Assembly (NCBI RefSeq): GCF_019352175.1 | Contig: NZ_JACBYI010000004.1 | Coordinates: 226,366 to 290,365 of the forward strand | Source of the DNA: Paenibacillus sp. S150 | Lineage (GTDB): Bacteria; Bacillota; Bacilli; Paenibacillales; Paenibacillaceae | DNA length: 64,000 nucleotides | Reading direction: 5' to 3' | Shown here: positions 8,813 through 16,095 of the stretch, in pieces | How positions within the stretch are numbered: position 1 is the first letter of the stretch | Layout of the letters: the number at the start of each line of letters is the position of its first letter | The notes under the pieces: model-generated | Told to the model about the DNA's origin: nothing | Seen by the model: only the letters and a program-made list of their open reading frames with translations | Databases searched by the model: none | Made by a program: the position numbers and the translations under genes

Positions 8813-11173
8813 ATGAAAGGGAACACAATTTCCAGGCGTAATAATATGCCCCGGATGCTTGCGGCGGTTATGAGTCTGCTGCTGCTGCTGCCCCTGTATA
8901 CCGGACAGGGAACCGGCAAGGGCCACGCGGCAACCGCCGCAGGAGCTGCGCCTGCTGCTCCCCTGCCCGCTGCGGATCACCCCCGCAAGATCGTGGCTTA
9001 TTTCCCTGAATGGGGCGATCAGGAGAACAAGGGCTTCTATACCGTAAGCAAAATTCCGTGGAGCAAAATCACACATATCAACTATGCTTTTGCCAAAGTC
9101 AACGCCCAGAACAAAATCGATTTCCTGGACCGCACAGCCGCAATTGAAAAGGATTATGCCGGACAGCTTGACGATGTTCCGTTCAAGGGCCACTTCAACC
9201 AGCTGATTAAATACAAACGGCTCTATCCGGATGTGCGCACCCTGATTTCTGTAGGCGGCTGGTCAGCCTCGGGCGGCTTTTATAATATGGCGAATTCGGA
9301 AGCAGGCCGGGAGACCTTTGCCAACAGCGTGGTGGATTTCCTGCGCACATATCAGTTCAACGGAGTAGACATTGACTGGGAATATCCGTCCGGTACCGCC
9401 CTCTCCGGCAATCCGAACGACTCCGCCGTGGCCGAACCGCTGCGTGCAGCCAACTACGACAACTATGTGCTCCTGATGAAGAAGCTGCGTGAAAAGCTCG
9501 ACCTGGCCGGAGCGCAGGACAACCAGAAATATGATCTGACGATCGCCGCGACCGCATCCTCGTGGATTCTTGGCGGAATGAAGCTGGGTGAAGCAAACGC
9601 CTATTTGGATTGGGCCAATCTCATGACCTATGATTTCCACGGTGCGTGGAACGGCTATGTAGGACCGCATTCCGCCCTTTATCCCGATTCCCGCGATACT
9701 GAAACGGCTGCGCTGGGCACTCCGGTGCTGAACACGGACTGGGCGGTCCGCTATTATCTCGGCGCACTTCCCCCGGAGAAAATCGTTATCGGCGTTCCCT
9801 ACTACTCGCGGGGCTGGAAGAATGTCAGCGGCGGGGTCAATAACACCGGTCTTTACGGTTCAGCGGCATCCACGGGCGGGGGAGCCGACGGCACCTACGG
9901 CATCTGGAACGATCCCGCTCCGGAGCAGCCCGCCGGGGCCAATCCGATCTGGCATATTCTGAATCTGCTGAAGGACCCTGCCAATCAGCGGTTTTTCGAT
10001 TCTGTTACCAAGACCCCGTATTTGTACAATGCGGCGGGTAAGGTGTTCCTCACCTATGAGGACAAGGAATCGCTGGGCTACAAGCTTAATTACATCAAGG
10101 AAAAAGGCCTCGGCGGAATGATGTTCTGGGAGCTGACCGGAGATTATTCCCAGCAGGCGGACGGCACATACACCTACGGCAGCTCGCTGACCGACTATGC
10201 TTACGAGCAGCTGAAGACGGCCGCTCCACCGGGCGGACCCGTTAAGCCAGTGCTGCCAGCGCCCAGAAATTTCACTGTCGCCTTCGGCGGCACCTACGAT
10301 CATCCGAACTACACCTATTCGCTGAAAATAACCAATAATACCGGCGCCGAAATCCCCGGCGGCTGGCAGCTCGAGTTTGATCTGCCGACGACCACAACGC
10401 TGACCTCAGTCTGGGGAGCAGGGGCTGTAGAGCAAATCTCGGCAGCCTGGGATTTCAACCGCTACCGGATTACCGGAACAGCCTCACAATCCATCGCGAA
10501 TGGTGCGGCACTGGAGCTTCAGGGCATGATGAAGCTGAACTTCACGGGCGGCCCGCAGCGCATTACCTTGAACGGAAGCTCATCACAGGCGGAGTATGAT
10601 AAGCTGTACGGTGGCGTGGCCCCAACCCCGACACCGTCCGCTGCAGCCACGCCAACGGCGACCCCGACAGCGACGCCAACACCAACACCTACGGCTACCG
10701 TACAGCCTTCCGCGACGCCAACGCCGGCACCGACCGCCACTCCCGGGCAATGTACGGCTGCGGCCTGGAGCGCAACAGCCGTATACAATCTCGGCCAGCA
10801 GGCTTCGTATGGCGGTGTGCTCTATGAAGCCAAATGGTGGACGCAAGGGGAACGTCCTGATTTGAGCGGGGCTTACGGAGCCTGGAAAGCAATCGGCGCC
10901 TGCGGGAACACTTCGCCAGCGCCAACGGGTACCGCGGGTCCGACTGCAACCGCAGGCCCGACAGCTGCACCAACGGCAACCGTTAGCCCAACCGCGGCAC
11001 CGGTGCCCACAGCAACCGTGACCCCGGGAGTATCCGCATGGGCAGCGGGAGTTGCCTACCAGGCAGGCGTCAAAGTAAGTTACGGCGGCAAGACGTATGT
11101 CTGCCTGCAGGCCCATACCTCACTGCCGGGCTGGGAGCCGGCGGCAGCGCCGGCATTGTGGCAGCTTAGCTAA
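8813..11173 (+). CDS. Secreted GH18 chitinase with CBM2-like and two CBM5/12 modules
   Basis: Start at the ATG 8 bases after ggagg; an in-frame TTG 39 bases upstream lacks a site. The 786-residue product has a signal peptide (about 1-38), a GH18 domain with NGVDIDWEYP (about 183-192), then a beta-sandwich module (about 482-597, PAPRNFTVAFGGTYDHPNY and GGWQLEFDLP) resembling CBM2-type binding domains, and two CBM5/12 modules (about 645-700 and 739-786) on Thr/Pro/Ala linkers. The C-terminal binding modules are close copies of those of the upstream chitinase, indicating tandem duplication, while the catalytic domains differ much more. The extra beta-sandwich could widen substrate binding. Confidence 0.95.
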   Translation: MKGNTISRRNNMPRMLAAVMSLLLLLPLYTGQGTGKGHAATAAGAAPAAPLPAADHPRKIVAYFPEWGDQENKGFYTVSKIPWSKITHINYAFAKVNAQNKIDFLDRTAAIEKDYAGQLDDVPFKGHFNQLIKYKRLYPDVRTLISVGGWSASGGFYNMANSEAGRETFANSVVDFLRTYQFNGVDIDWEYPSGTALSGNPNDSAVAEPLRAANYDNYVLLMKKLREKLDLAGAQDNQKYDLTIAATASSWILGGMKLGEANAYLDWANLMTYDFHGAWNGYVGPHSALYPDSRDTETAALGTPVLNTDWAVRYYLGALPPEKIVIGVPYYSRGWKNVSGGVNNTGLYGSAASTGGGADGTYGIWNDPAPEQPAGANPIWHILNLLKDPANQRFFDSVTKTPYLYNAAGKVFLTYEDKESLGYKLNYIKEKGLGGMMFWELTGDYSQQADGTYTYGSSLTDYAYEQLKTAAPPGGPVKPVLPAPRNFTVAFGGTYDHPNYTYSLKITNNTGAEIPGGWQLEFDLPTTTTLTSVWGAGAVEQISAAWDFNRYRITGTASQSIANGAALELQGMMKLNFTGGPQRITLNGSSSQAEYDKLYGGVAPTPTPSAAATPTATPTATPTPTPTATVQPSATPTPAPTATPGQCTAAAWSATAVYNLGQQASYGGVLYEAKWWTQGERPDLSGAYGAWKAIGACGNTSPAPTGTAGPTATAGPTAAPTATVSPTAAPVPTATVTPGVSAWAAGVAYQAGVKVSYGGKTYVCLQAHTSLPGWEPAAAPALWQLS

Positions 11174-11191
11174 GGCTTTAAAGTGCACGGC

Positions 11192-11237
11192 AAAAAGCTT
11201 GCAGAGAAGGATACGCCTTGACTCTGCAAGCTTTTGT
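11192..11237. terminator. Bidirectional terminator
   Basis: Perfect 14-bp stem aaaagcttgcagag / ctctgcaagctttt (11193-11206, 11222-11235) with A and T runs on either side, serving the chitinase gene on the plus strand and the convergent binding-protein gene on the minus strand. Confidence 0.9.
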
Positions 11238-11290
11238 TCAGCCGTAATCTTCAGGCTTCCGTTGCCTAATCCAATCCTGCATGCTTCTTC

Positions 11291-12337
11291 TCAGCAGCCG
11301 CCGCTGTTCTTCAGCCCGGCATATTTCCAGTTCTCCTGAAAAACCTCCTGAACGTGGGCTTTAAGCTGTTCAAGGTCATTGCCGCGAATGAAATCCCAGC
11401 CGAGCCAGTTGAACGTTGCGCCCTCCGGCAGACCCGGATCAACCCCGGAATTCAGCATCACAAAATGCTGGGCCGTTGCCTGCTCTGCAAAGCTTTTGCT
11501 GGTGATAAACTCAGTTACCGCCTGTACCGCAGAGGGCTTCGATTTCCGGGTAAGCAGGAACAGCGGATTCACAAGCGCCCCGTCCTCCGGCCAGATGATC
11601 GACACATGGTCCGAATCCTTGCACTGCTGGGCGAAAATCCATGGGATCACATAGATGCCGGCACCTTCGGTATTGCTCTCCGGCGCTTCCACCGTCTTGA
11701 CCATTACCCGGCCATGCCAGCCGTCTTTGATATTTGCCGCCAGCCTGATAATGCCGTCGTCGCCAAACTTCTTATACAGCGTGAGCAGCAGCAGCTCGGA
11801 AATTTTGTTCGAGGAGCCTACAGCGATAATCTGGTCGGTGTACTCGGGACGCAGCAGGTCGCTCCACGAGGACGGGACGGGAAGTGCCCCCAGCTTGGTC
11901 CGGTCGACCATGAGCACATAAGGATACAGGCCATAAATGGTGAAATCCTGCTGCGGGTCCACAAACGGCTGAGCCGCAACGCCGGCCGGCCCCTCAAGCG
12001 CCACCGATTGAAAGTGTCCTCCTGCGGCCAGACCCTCCAGAAAGGATCTGCGGAAAAAATTCCCGAATCCAAAGCCGGATACCACTGCCGGGAAGTCGGC
12101 AATCGCCTCAGCCTGCCATACGTCCGCGTATTCGCCGCCGTTGCATTTTTCCGGGAGATAGCTGTTCAGGGCCGCTCCGCCTTTTGCATTGTACTCCTGT
12201 ACCCACTCTCCAAAAGCGCTGCGGAACGTTCCGCGCAGGGCGCACAGGGTATTGCCCAAAAAATCGAGCTCGCCAGCCGGAAAGGCGGCCTCCGTAAATG
12301 CCAGCGGCTGCTGCTGTACTGCTTCAACGTCACTCAT
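11291..12337 (-). CDS. Substrate-binding-protein fold without signal peptide
   Basis: The 348-residue protein resembles periplasmic iron/thiamine/spermidine-type binding proteins (stretches YGLYPYVLMVDRTKLG, PSSWSDLLRPEYTDQI and AVTEFITSKSFAEQATAQH fit that fold). It has no signal peptide and no lipobox: the N-terminus MSDVEAVQQQPLAFTEAAFP is polar. No permease or ATPase is adjacent. It may be a cytoplasmic ligand-binding or scavenging protein rather than a transport component. The ATG lies about 11-13 bases after aaggag. The C-terminus ends in Cys. Function is unassigned beyond the fold. Confidence 0.75.
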   Translation of the reverse strand: MSDVEAVQQQPLAFTEAAFPAGELDFLGNTLCALRGTFRSAFGEWVQEYNAKGGAALNSYLPEKCNGGEYADVWQAEAIADFPAVVSGFGFGNFFRRSFLEGLAAGGHFQSVALEGPAGVAAQPFVDPQQDFTIYGLYPYVLMVDRTKLGALPVPSSWSDLLRPEYTDQIIAVGSSNKISELLLLTLYKKFGDDGIIRLAANIKDGWHGRVMVKTVEAPESNTEGAGIYVIPWIFAQQCKDSDHVSIIWPEDGALVNPLFLLTRKSKPSAVQAVTEFITSKSFAEQATAQHFVMLNSGVDPGLPEGATFNWLGWDFIRGNDLEQLKAHVQEVFQENWKYAGLKNSGGC

Positions 12338-12573
12338 ATTGCTGATCGCTCCTTTTGTGCTTCATGTGATCAAGTTTATGTTTACATATAATTAGTTATA
12401 TTTGATCATAGAACCATTATCATACTAAAAACAATGGTTTACCCGCTGTTCCAGCCCTCATAATGTGGAAATTTTGTGGATTTTTATGTGTGAGGAGAAA
12501 GTGATGCTCATAAGCTTCCATCCGCTGAAATATACTGGCTAAGCATACGTGTGTACGGGTTTTTAAAAACTTA

Positions 12574-12599
12574 TGCAACGTGATGCCGTTTTTTTCGTT
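12574..12599 (+). promoter_or_regulatory. Candidate ECF (SigW-like) promoter
   Basis: TGCAAC at 12574-12579 and CGTT at 12596-12599 are separated by exactly 16 bases, close to the SigW pattern TGAAAC-N16-CGTA. It lies about 40 bases before the nfeD start. In Bacillus subtilis the related yuaF-floT operon belongs to the SigW regulon, which makes the match more meaningful. A SigA-like tatagt also overlaps. Confidence 0.5.
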
Positions 12600-12636
12600 A
12601 TAGTATAGTATATAGCGGAAGGTGGTGGGTTCACCG

Positions 12637-13071
12637 ATGGTGGTCTGGGTGTTTTGGTTAATTGCAGCCGGTGTCCTGTTTGTCGTTGAAATGATGACGC
12701 TTACGTTTTATCTCCTTTGGTTAAGCATCGGCGCTCTGGTGGCCGGTCTCGTATCTCTGTTGCTGCCGGATGCGATATTGCTGCAGGTCGTGGCAGGCTC
12801 GCTTGTTGCCCTGGGACTGACGGTTTTTTCGAAGCCTCTGGTGGCGAGATTCCGCAGTTCCAAGGGATTTAAGGATACCGGGACGGAGATTGTCGGCAGG
12901 CAGGGCTTGGTTGTGGAGCCTATTGAGCCGGGCCGGTACGGTCAGGTTAAGATAGGCGGTGATACCTGGAGCGCAACCTCTATAGAGCCGCTGGGCAAGG
13001 ATGAAGTCGTCAAAGTGGTTGGAAGAAGCTCGACAATTATTGAAGTAGTTCGATGGGGGGATATGTACTGA
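12637..13071 (+). CDS. NfeD-family membrane protein
   Basis: The 144-residue protein has two or three N-terminal membrane segments (MVVWVFWLIAAGVLFVVEMM, FYLLWLSIGALVAGLVSLLL and a following hydrophobic stretch) and a C-terminal OB-fold-like domain (about 75-144, GTEIVGRQGLVVEPIEPGRYGQVKIGG cited in part). Short NfeD proteins partner SPFH/stomatin proteins in membrane microdomains. The ATG at 12637 is preferred to the GTG at 12622 because aaggtggtggg then sits at proper distance. Its stop overlaps the start of the SPFH gene by one base, so the two are translationally coupled. Confidence 0.88.
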   Translation: MVVWVFWLIAAGVLFVVEMMTLTFYLLWLSIGALVAGLVSLLLPDAILLQVVAGSLVALGLTVFSKPLVARFRSSKGFKDTGTEIVGRQGLVVEPIEPGRYGQVKIGGDTWSATSIEPLGKDEVVKVVGRSSTIIEVVRWGDMY

Positions 13072-14006
13072 TGCAGTGGATCATTACAGTAATTATTATT
13101 TTTGTGGTTGTCGTATTCGTGGCATTGACTGTCAAAATCGTACCGCAACAACGGGTGGGGGTTGTAGAGCGTCTCGGTAAATTCCACCGGCTGCTCACAC
13201 CGGGTCTGAACATTCTCATTCCTATTATCGATCAGGTGCGCACTTACCATGATTTGCGGATTCAGCAGGCCAATGTGCCTCCGCAGACGGTGATCACCAA
13301 GGATAACGTGCAGGTGCAGATTGATACGATTATTTTCTATCAGGTAGTGGGTCCTGAACAGGCAACTTATGGAATTTCCGATTATGTATACGGGGTGCGC
13401 AACATTTCCACAGCGACGATGCGCCAGATTATCGGGAAGCTGGAGCTGGATGAAACCTTGTCCGGCCGGGAAAAGATCTCCTCGGATATCCGCCTCGCGC
13501 TGGATGAAGCGACGGAGAAATGGGGCGTGCGGATTGAGCGCGTGGAGGTAATCGATATCAAGCCTCCGCTCGATATTCAGGAAGCGATGGATAAGCAAAT
13601 GAAAGCGGAGCGCAGCAAACGTGCGATTGTGCTGGAGGCGGAAGCTGCCAAGCAGGATATGATTCTGCGTGCTGAAGGTGACAAGCAGAGCAAAATCCTG
13701 AAGGCCGAGGGCGATAAGGAAGCACGCATCCGGCAGGCGGAAGGCTTGCGGCAGGCTCAGGAGCTCGAAGCGCTCGGGCAGGCCAAAGCGATCCAGGCGG
13801 TGGCGGAAGCCGAGAAATCGCGTATCCAGCTGATCAGCAGCGCAGGGCTGGATGAGCGTGTGCTGGCCTATCAATCCTTCGACGCACTGACTGAAATCTC
13901 CAAAGGCCCGGCGAACAAAGTGTTCCTGCCGACCAGTGCCGTGGAAACGCTGGGCTCTCTCGGTGCCATAGCCGAGGTGTTCAAGGCCAGCAAGGAGAGC
14001 AAGTAG
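13071..14006 (+). CDS. SPFH/Band 7 (stomatin, QmcA-like) protein
   Basis: A 311-residue membrane-anchored SPFH protein: one N-terminal transmembrane helix (about residues 3-23, IITVIIIFVVVVFVALTV), an SPFH domain (about 30-190, VPQQRVGVVERLGKFHRLL, then QVQIDTIIFYQV) and an Ala/Glu/Lys-rich coiled coil (about 200-265). Family members form large oligomers that scaffold membrane microdomains and modulate proteases. The start at 13071 uses the gggggg site and overlaps the nfeD stop in TGATG; an in-frame ATG at 13053 is less likely. The pairing with nfeD matches ybbJ-ybbK (qmcA) of Escherichia coli. Confidence 0.93.
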   Translation: MQWIITVIIIFVVVVFVALTVKIVPQQRVGVVERLGKFHRLLTPGLNILIPIIDQVRTYHDLRIQQANVPPQTVITKDNVQVQIDTIIFYQVVGPEQATYGISDYVYGVRNISTATMRQIIGKLELDETLSGREKISSDIRLALDEATEKWGVRIERVEVIDIKPPLDIQEAMDKQMKAERSKRAIVLEAEAAKQDMILRAEGDKQSKILKAEGDKEARIRQAEGLRQAQELEALGQAKAIQAVAEAEKSRIQLISSAGLDERVLAYQSFDALTEISKGPANKVFLPTSAVETLGSLGAIAEVFKASKESK

Positions 14007-14076
14007 ACGGAATAATTTACAATTGCGGCACATTCCGTTAATGTAAAAGCAAAACGAAGCTTAGGCTTACGAAGCT

Positions 14077-14134
14077 GTTTTGCTGCGCAAAGCTCAAGGG
14101 TATGCTCAGGGTGCCGGTTTTGCTGCGCAAAGCT
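14077..14134 (+). repeat. Short direct repeat upstream of the cupin gene
   Basis: gttttgctgcgcaaagct occurs at 14077-14094 and 14117-14134, a 40-bp period. The first copy also closes an inverted repeat agcaaaac / gttttgct (14047-14084). It may serve as a terminator-like or regulatory structure; its role is unknown. Confidence 0.75.
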
Positions 14135-14151
14135 TTAAAGGAGAGAATACG

Positions 14152-14607
14152 GTGACGCAAAAAGAAATTTCGCCGCTGGTGGAAGCGCTGGGGCTTCAGC
14201 CCCACGTGGAGGGCGGCTGGTACAAAAGATTGTGGGAAGCTCCCTTTGTCATTCCGCAGGAGACCCTGGGTGGGAGTTACTCCGGGCCAAGAGCATCGGC
14301 CTCTTCTATTTATTTTCTGCTGCATGCTGATGAGGCCTCGGAATGGCACACGGTGCTGTCCTCCGAAATCTGGCTGTGGCATTCCGGCAGTCCGATTGTC
14401 CTGAGCCTCGGGGGCAGCGGCGACAAGCCGGAGAATGTGACCGAGGTCATTCTCGGCCTCGATGTCGCCGCCGGCCAGCAGCCGCAGGTGGTTATTCCGC
14501 CAGGCGTATGGCAGGCCGCCCGGCCGCTCGGCGAGGAGCCGGTGCTGGTCTCCTGCATCGTGTCTCCGGAGTTCCAATTCGATGATTTCAAGCTGATCGA
14601 GAAGTAG
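14152..14607 (+). CDS. DUF985 cupin-fold protein
   Basis: The 151-residue product is collinear with the DUF985 cupin family: LVEALGLQPHVEGGWYKR at the N-terminus, ASSIYFLLHADEASEWHTV in the first cupin strand pair, EIWLWHSGSPIVL, and the PGVWQAARPL and CIVSPEFQFDDFKLI end. A GTG start at 14152 fits aaaggagag 8 bases upstream. The cupin barrel suggests a small-molecule binding or epimerase-like role, but no reaction is established from sequence. It stands alone between the SPFH gene and a terminator. Confidence 0.9.
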   Translation: MTQKEISPLVEALGLQPHVEGGWYKRLWEAPFVIPQETLGGSYSGPRASASSIYFLLHADEASEWHTVLSSEIWLWHSGSPIVLSLGGSGDKPENVTEVILGLDVAAGQQPQVVIPPGVWQAARPLGEEPVLVSCIVSPEFQFDDFKLIEK

Positions 14608-14615
14608 CTGTACTG

Positions 14616-14657
14616 AATAGAGTGCTGACTGTGGACACAGTCGCACTCTATTTTTTT
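14616..14657 (+). terminator. Terminator after the cupin gene
   Basis: Long stem atagagtgc-gactgtg / cacagtc-gcactctat with a three-base loop, followed by seven T. It lies a few bases past the stop. Confidence 0.93.
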
Positions 14658-14680
14658 GAAAATAATTAGTTTTGAAGGTT

Positions 14681-14859
14681 AAGAGGAAAAAGTAGAACTA
14701 ATGGGCGGAATTTTGTCACGCAGCAGAGGTTAGTGGGATTTTGTATACTTAATTCAAGCGGGAATACACACAGAAACCCCTAATCGGCCGGATTAAGTAT
14801 ACTTTTTACCACTACGGACCATTTATACGGCAGATGGGGAGGATTAAGTTTACTTTTAG
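14681..14859. repeat. Dispersed modular intergenic repeat, copy B
   Basis: Same family as 2245-2428. It starts aagaggaaaaagtagaacta, includes ggttagtgggattttgtata and attaagtatactttttacca, and ends attaagtttacttttag. Length is about 179 bp. Confidence 0.82.
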
Positions 14860-15086
14860 GCCTTGTACATAAGCTGTGACAAGGCAGGAAACTGGGCAGG
14901 CTCCTGAAAATGGCACAATCTATTTGAGCGGTGCAGTTTTTGGGACAAACCGCCTCTTTCGGTTGTGCTTTGGCATCGAAGGCATGAACTGCTATACTGT
15001 TTTTGGAAATGGCTGATTACGCTGCCGTTTTTAGGGTTAAAGAAAGTTAGCTCAAGGAGAAGGATGCAACATACATTCTGCAGCTG

Positions 15087-15132
15087 AAACGGACACTGGC
15101 CTGGTGCAGGCTGGCGGGGCAGTGTCCGCTTA
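15087..15132 (+). other. Hairpin upstream of the aldo/keto reductase
   Basis: Inverted repeat cggacactg / cagtgtccg with a 26-base loop, no T-run, ending 27 bases before the start codon. It may be an mRNA leader structure or an operator; nothing more can be said. The rest of 14860-15158 shows no gene. Confidence 0.5.
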
Positions 15133-15158
15133 ATACCACTACGTTTGGAGGAATGATC

Positions 15159-15995
15159 ATGACTGAAGCAAACGGCCCATTCTCTGGAGGACCAACGCTT
15201 AATGATGGGTTTACAATGCCATGGCTGGGAATCGGGGTGTGGCAGACCAAGAACGGGGAAGAGGTAATACACGCTGTGAAGACAGCGCTGGAAACCGGTT
15301 ACCGGAGTATTGACACGGCTGCCGGATACAAGAACGAGGATGGTGTCGGACAAGCTATCCGCGAATCCGGCGTAGCCCGGGATGAGCTGTTCATTACGAC
15401 GAAGCTCTGGAACCGCGACCAAGGCTACGAATCGACACTGAAGGCTTTTGAAGTCAGCCGCAAGAAACTCGGCCTGGAGGTCCTTGATCTGTACCTGATC
15501 CACTGGCCGGTGGCGGGAAAATACCGCGATTCCTGGAAGGCGCTGGTGCATCTGCAGAAGGAGGGGCTTGTCAAATCCATTGGCGTAAGCAATTTTCAGC
15601 CGCATCATCTGCAGGATATTATAGACGATACCGGAATAGTGCCCGCCGTGGATCAGGTGGAGTTCCACCCGCTGCTGACCCAGCGCGGGCTGCTGAAGTT
15701 TGCGAAGGCGCATGACATTCAGGTGGAAGCGTGGAGTCCGCTGATGCAGGGGAATCTTGATCTGCCGCTGATTAAGGAGCTGGCTGATAAATACGGCAAA
15801 ACGCCGGCGCAAATTGTGCTGCGTTGGGATCTCCAGCAAGGCGTCATTACGATTCCGAAATCCGTGCATGCCGAGCGTATTGTGGAGAATGCCGGATTCT
15901 TCGACTTCACCCTCAGCGATGAGGATGTCAAGGCGATCGAGGAACTGGACCAGAACCACCGCTTTGGCCCGGACCCGGATAATTTCAACTTCTAA
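15159..15995 (+). CDS. Aldo/keto reductase
   Basis: NADPH-dependent carbonyl reductase of the AKR superfamily, 278 residues in a TIM barrel. The catalytic tetrad is visible: Asp in YRSIDTAAGY, Tyr in the same stretch, Lys in FITTKLW and His in DLYLIHWP. The SIGVSNF motif and the C-terminal NADP-binding IPKSVHAERIVENA are present. It is closest in pattern to the YvgN/YtbE/DkgA branch, which reduces methylglyoxal and similar aldehydes; the true substrate is unknown. I chose the second ATG (15159), 7 bases after ggagg, over the one at 15153. It is monocistronic. Confidence 0.95.
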   Translation: MTEANGPFSGGPTLNDGFTMPWLGIGVWQTKNGEEVIHAVKTALETGYRSIDTAAGYKNEDGVGQAIRESGVARDELFITTKLWNRDQGYESTLKAFEVSRKKLGLEVLDLYLIHWPVAGKYRDSWKALVHLQKEGLVKSIGVSNFQPHHLQDIIDDTGIVPAVDQVEFHPLLTQRGLLKFAKAHDIQVEAWSPLMQGNLDLPLIKELADKYGKTPAQIVLRWDLQQGVITIPKSVHAERIVENAGFFDFTLSDEDVKAIEELDQNHRFGPDPDNFNF

Positions 15996-16029
15996 GCCGG
16001 GAGAATGCGGGTTGGGAAATAGGATATGT

Positions 16030-16066
16030 CAAAAAGCAGGTCTCCATCAACGGGACCTGCTTTTTG
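16030..16066. terminator. Bidirectional terminator
   Basis: Stem aaaaagcaggtc / gacctgcttttt (with small internal mismatch) lies between the convergent aldo/keto reductase and asparagine synthetase genes, with A and T runs on both sides. Confidence 0.88.
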
Positions 16067-16095
16067 GCTTGAACGGATAGATTGCCTGAAGAAAT

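Noticed and set aside
10583..11116. Minus-strand Cys/Arg-rich frame across the chitinase linkers
   Set aside because: Composition is that of an antisense reading of Thr/Pro linkers; the plus-strand gene is certain.
12338..12440. Pair of tgatca motifs upstream of the signal-less binding protein as an FNR/CRP site
   Set aside because: The flanking bases do not fit the TGTGA-N6-TCACA form and the motif is short enough to be chance.
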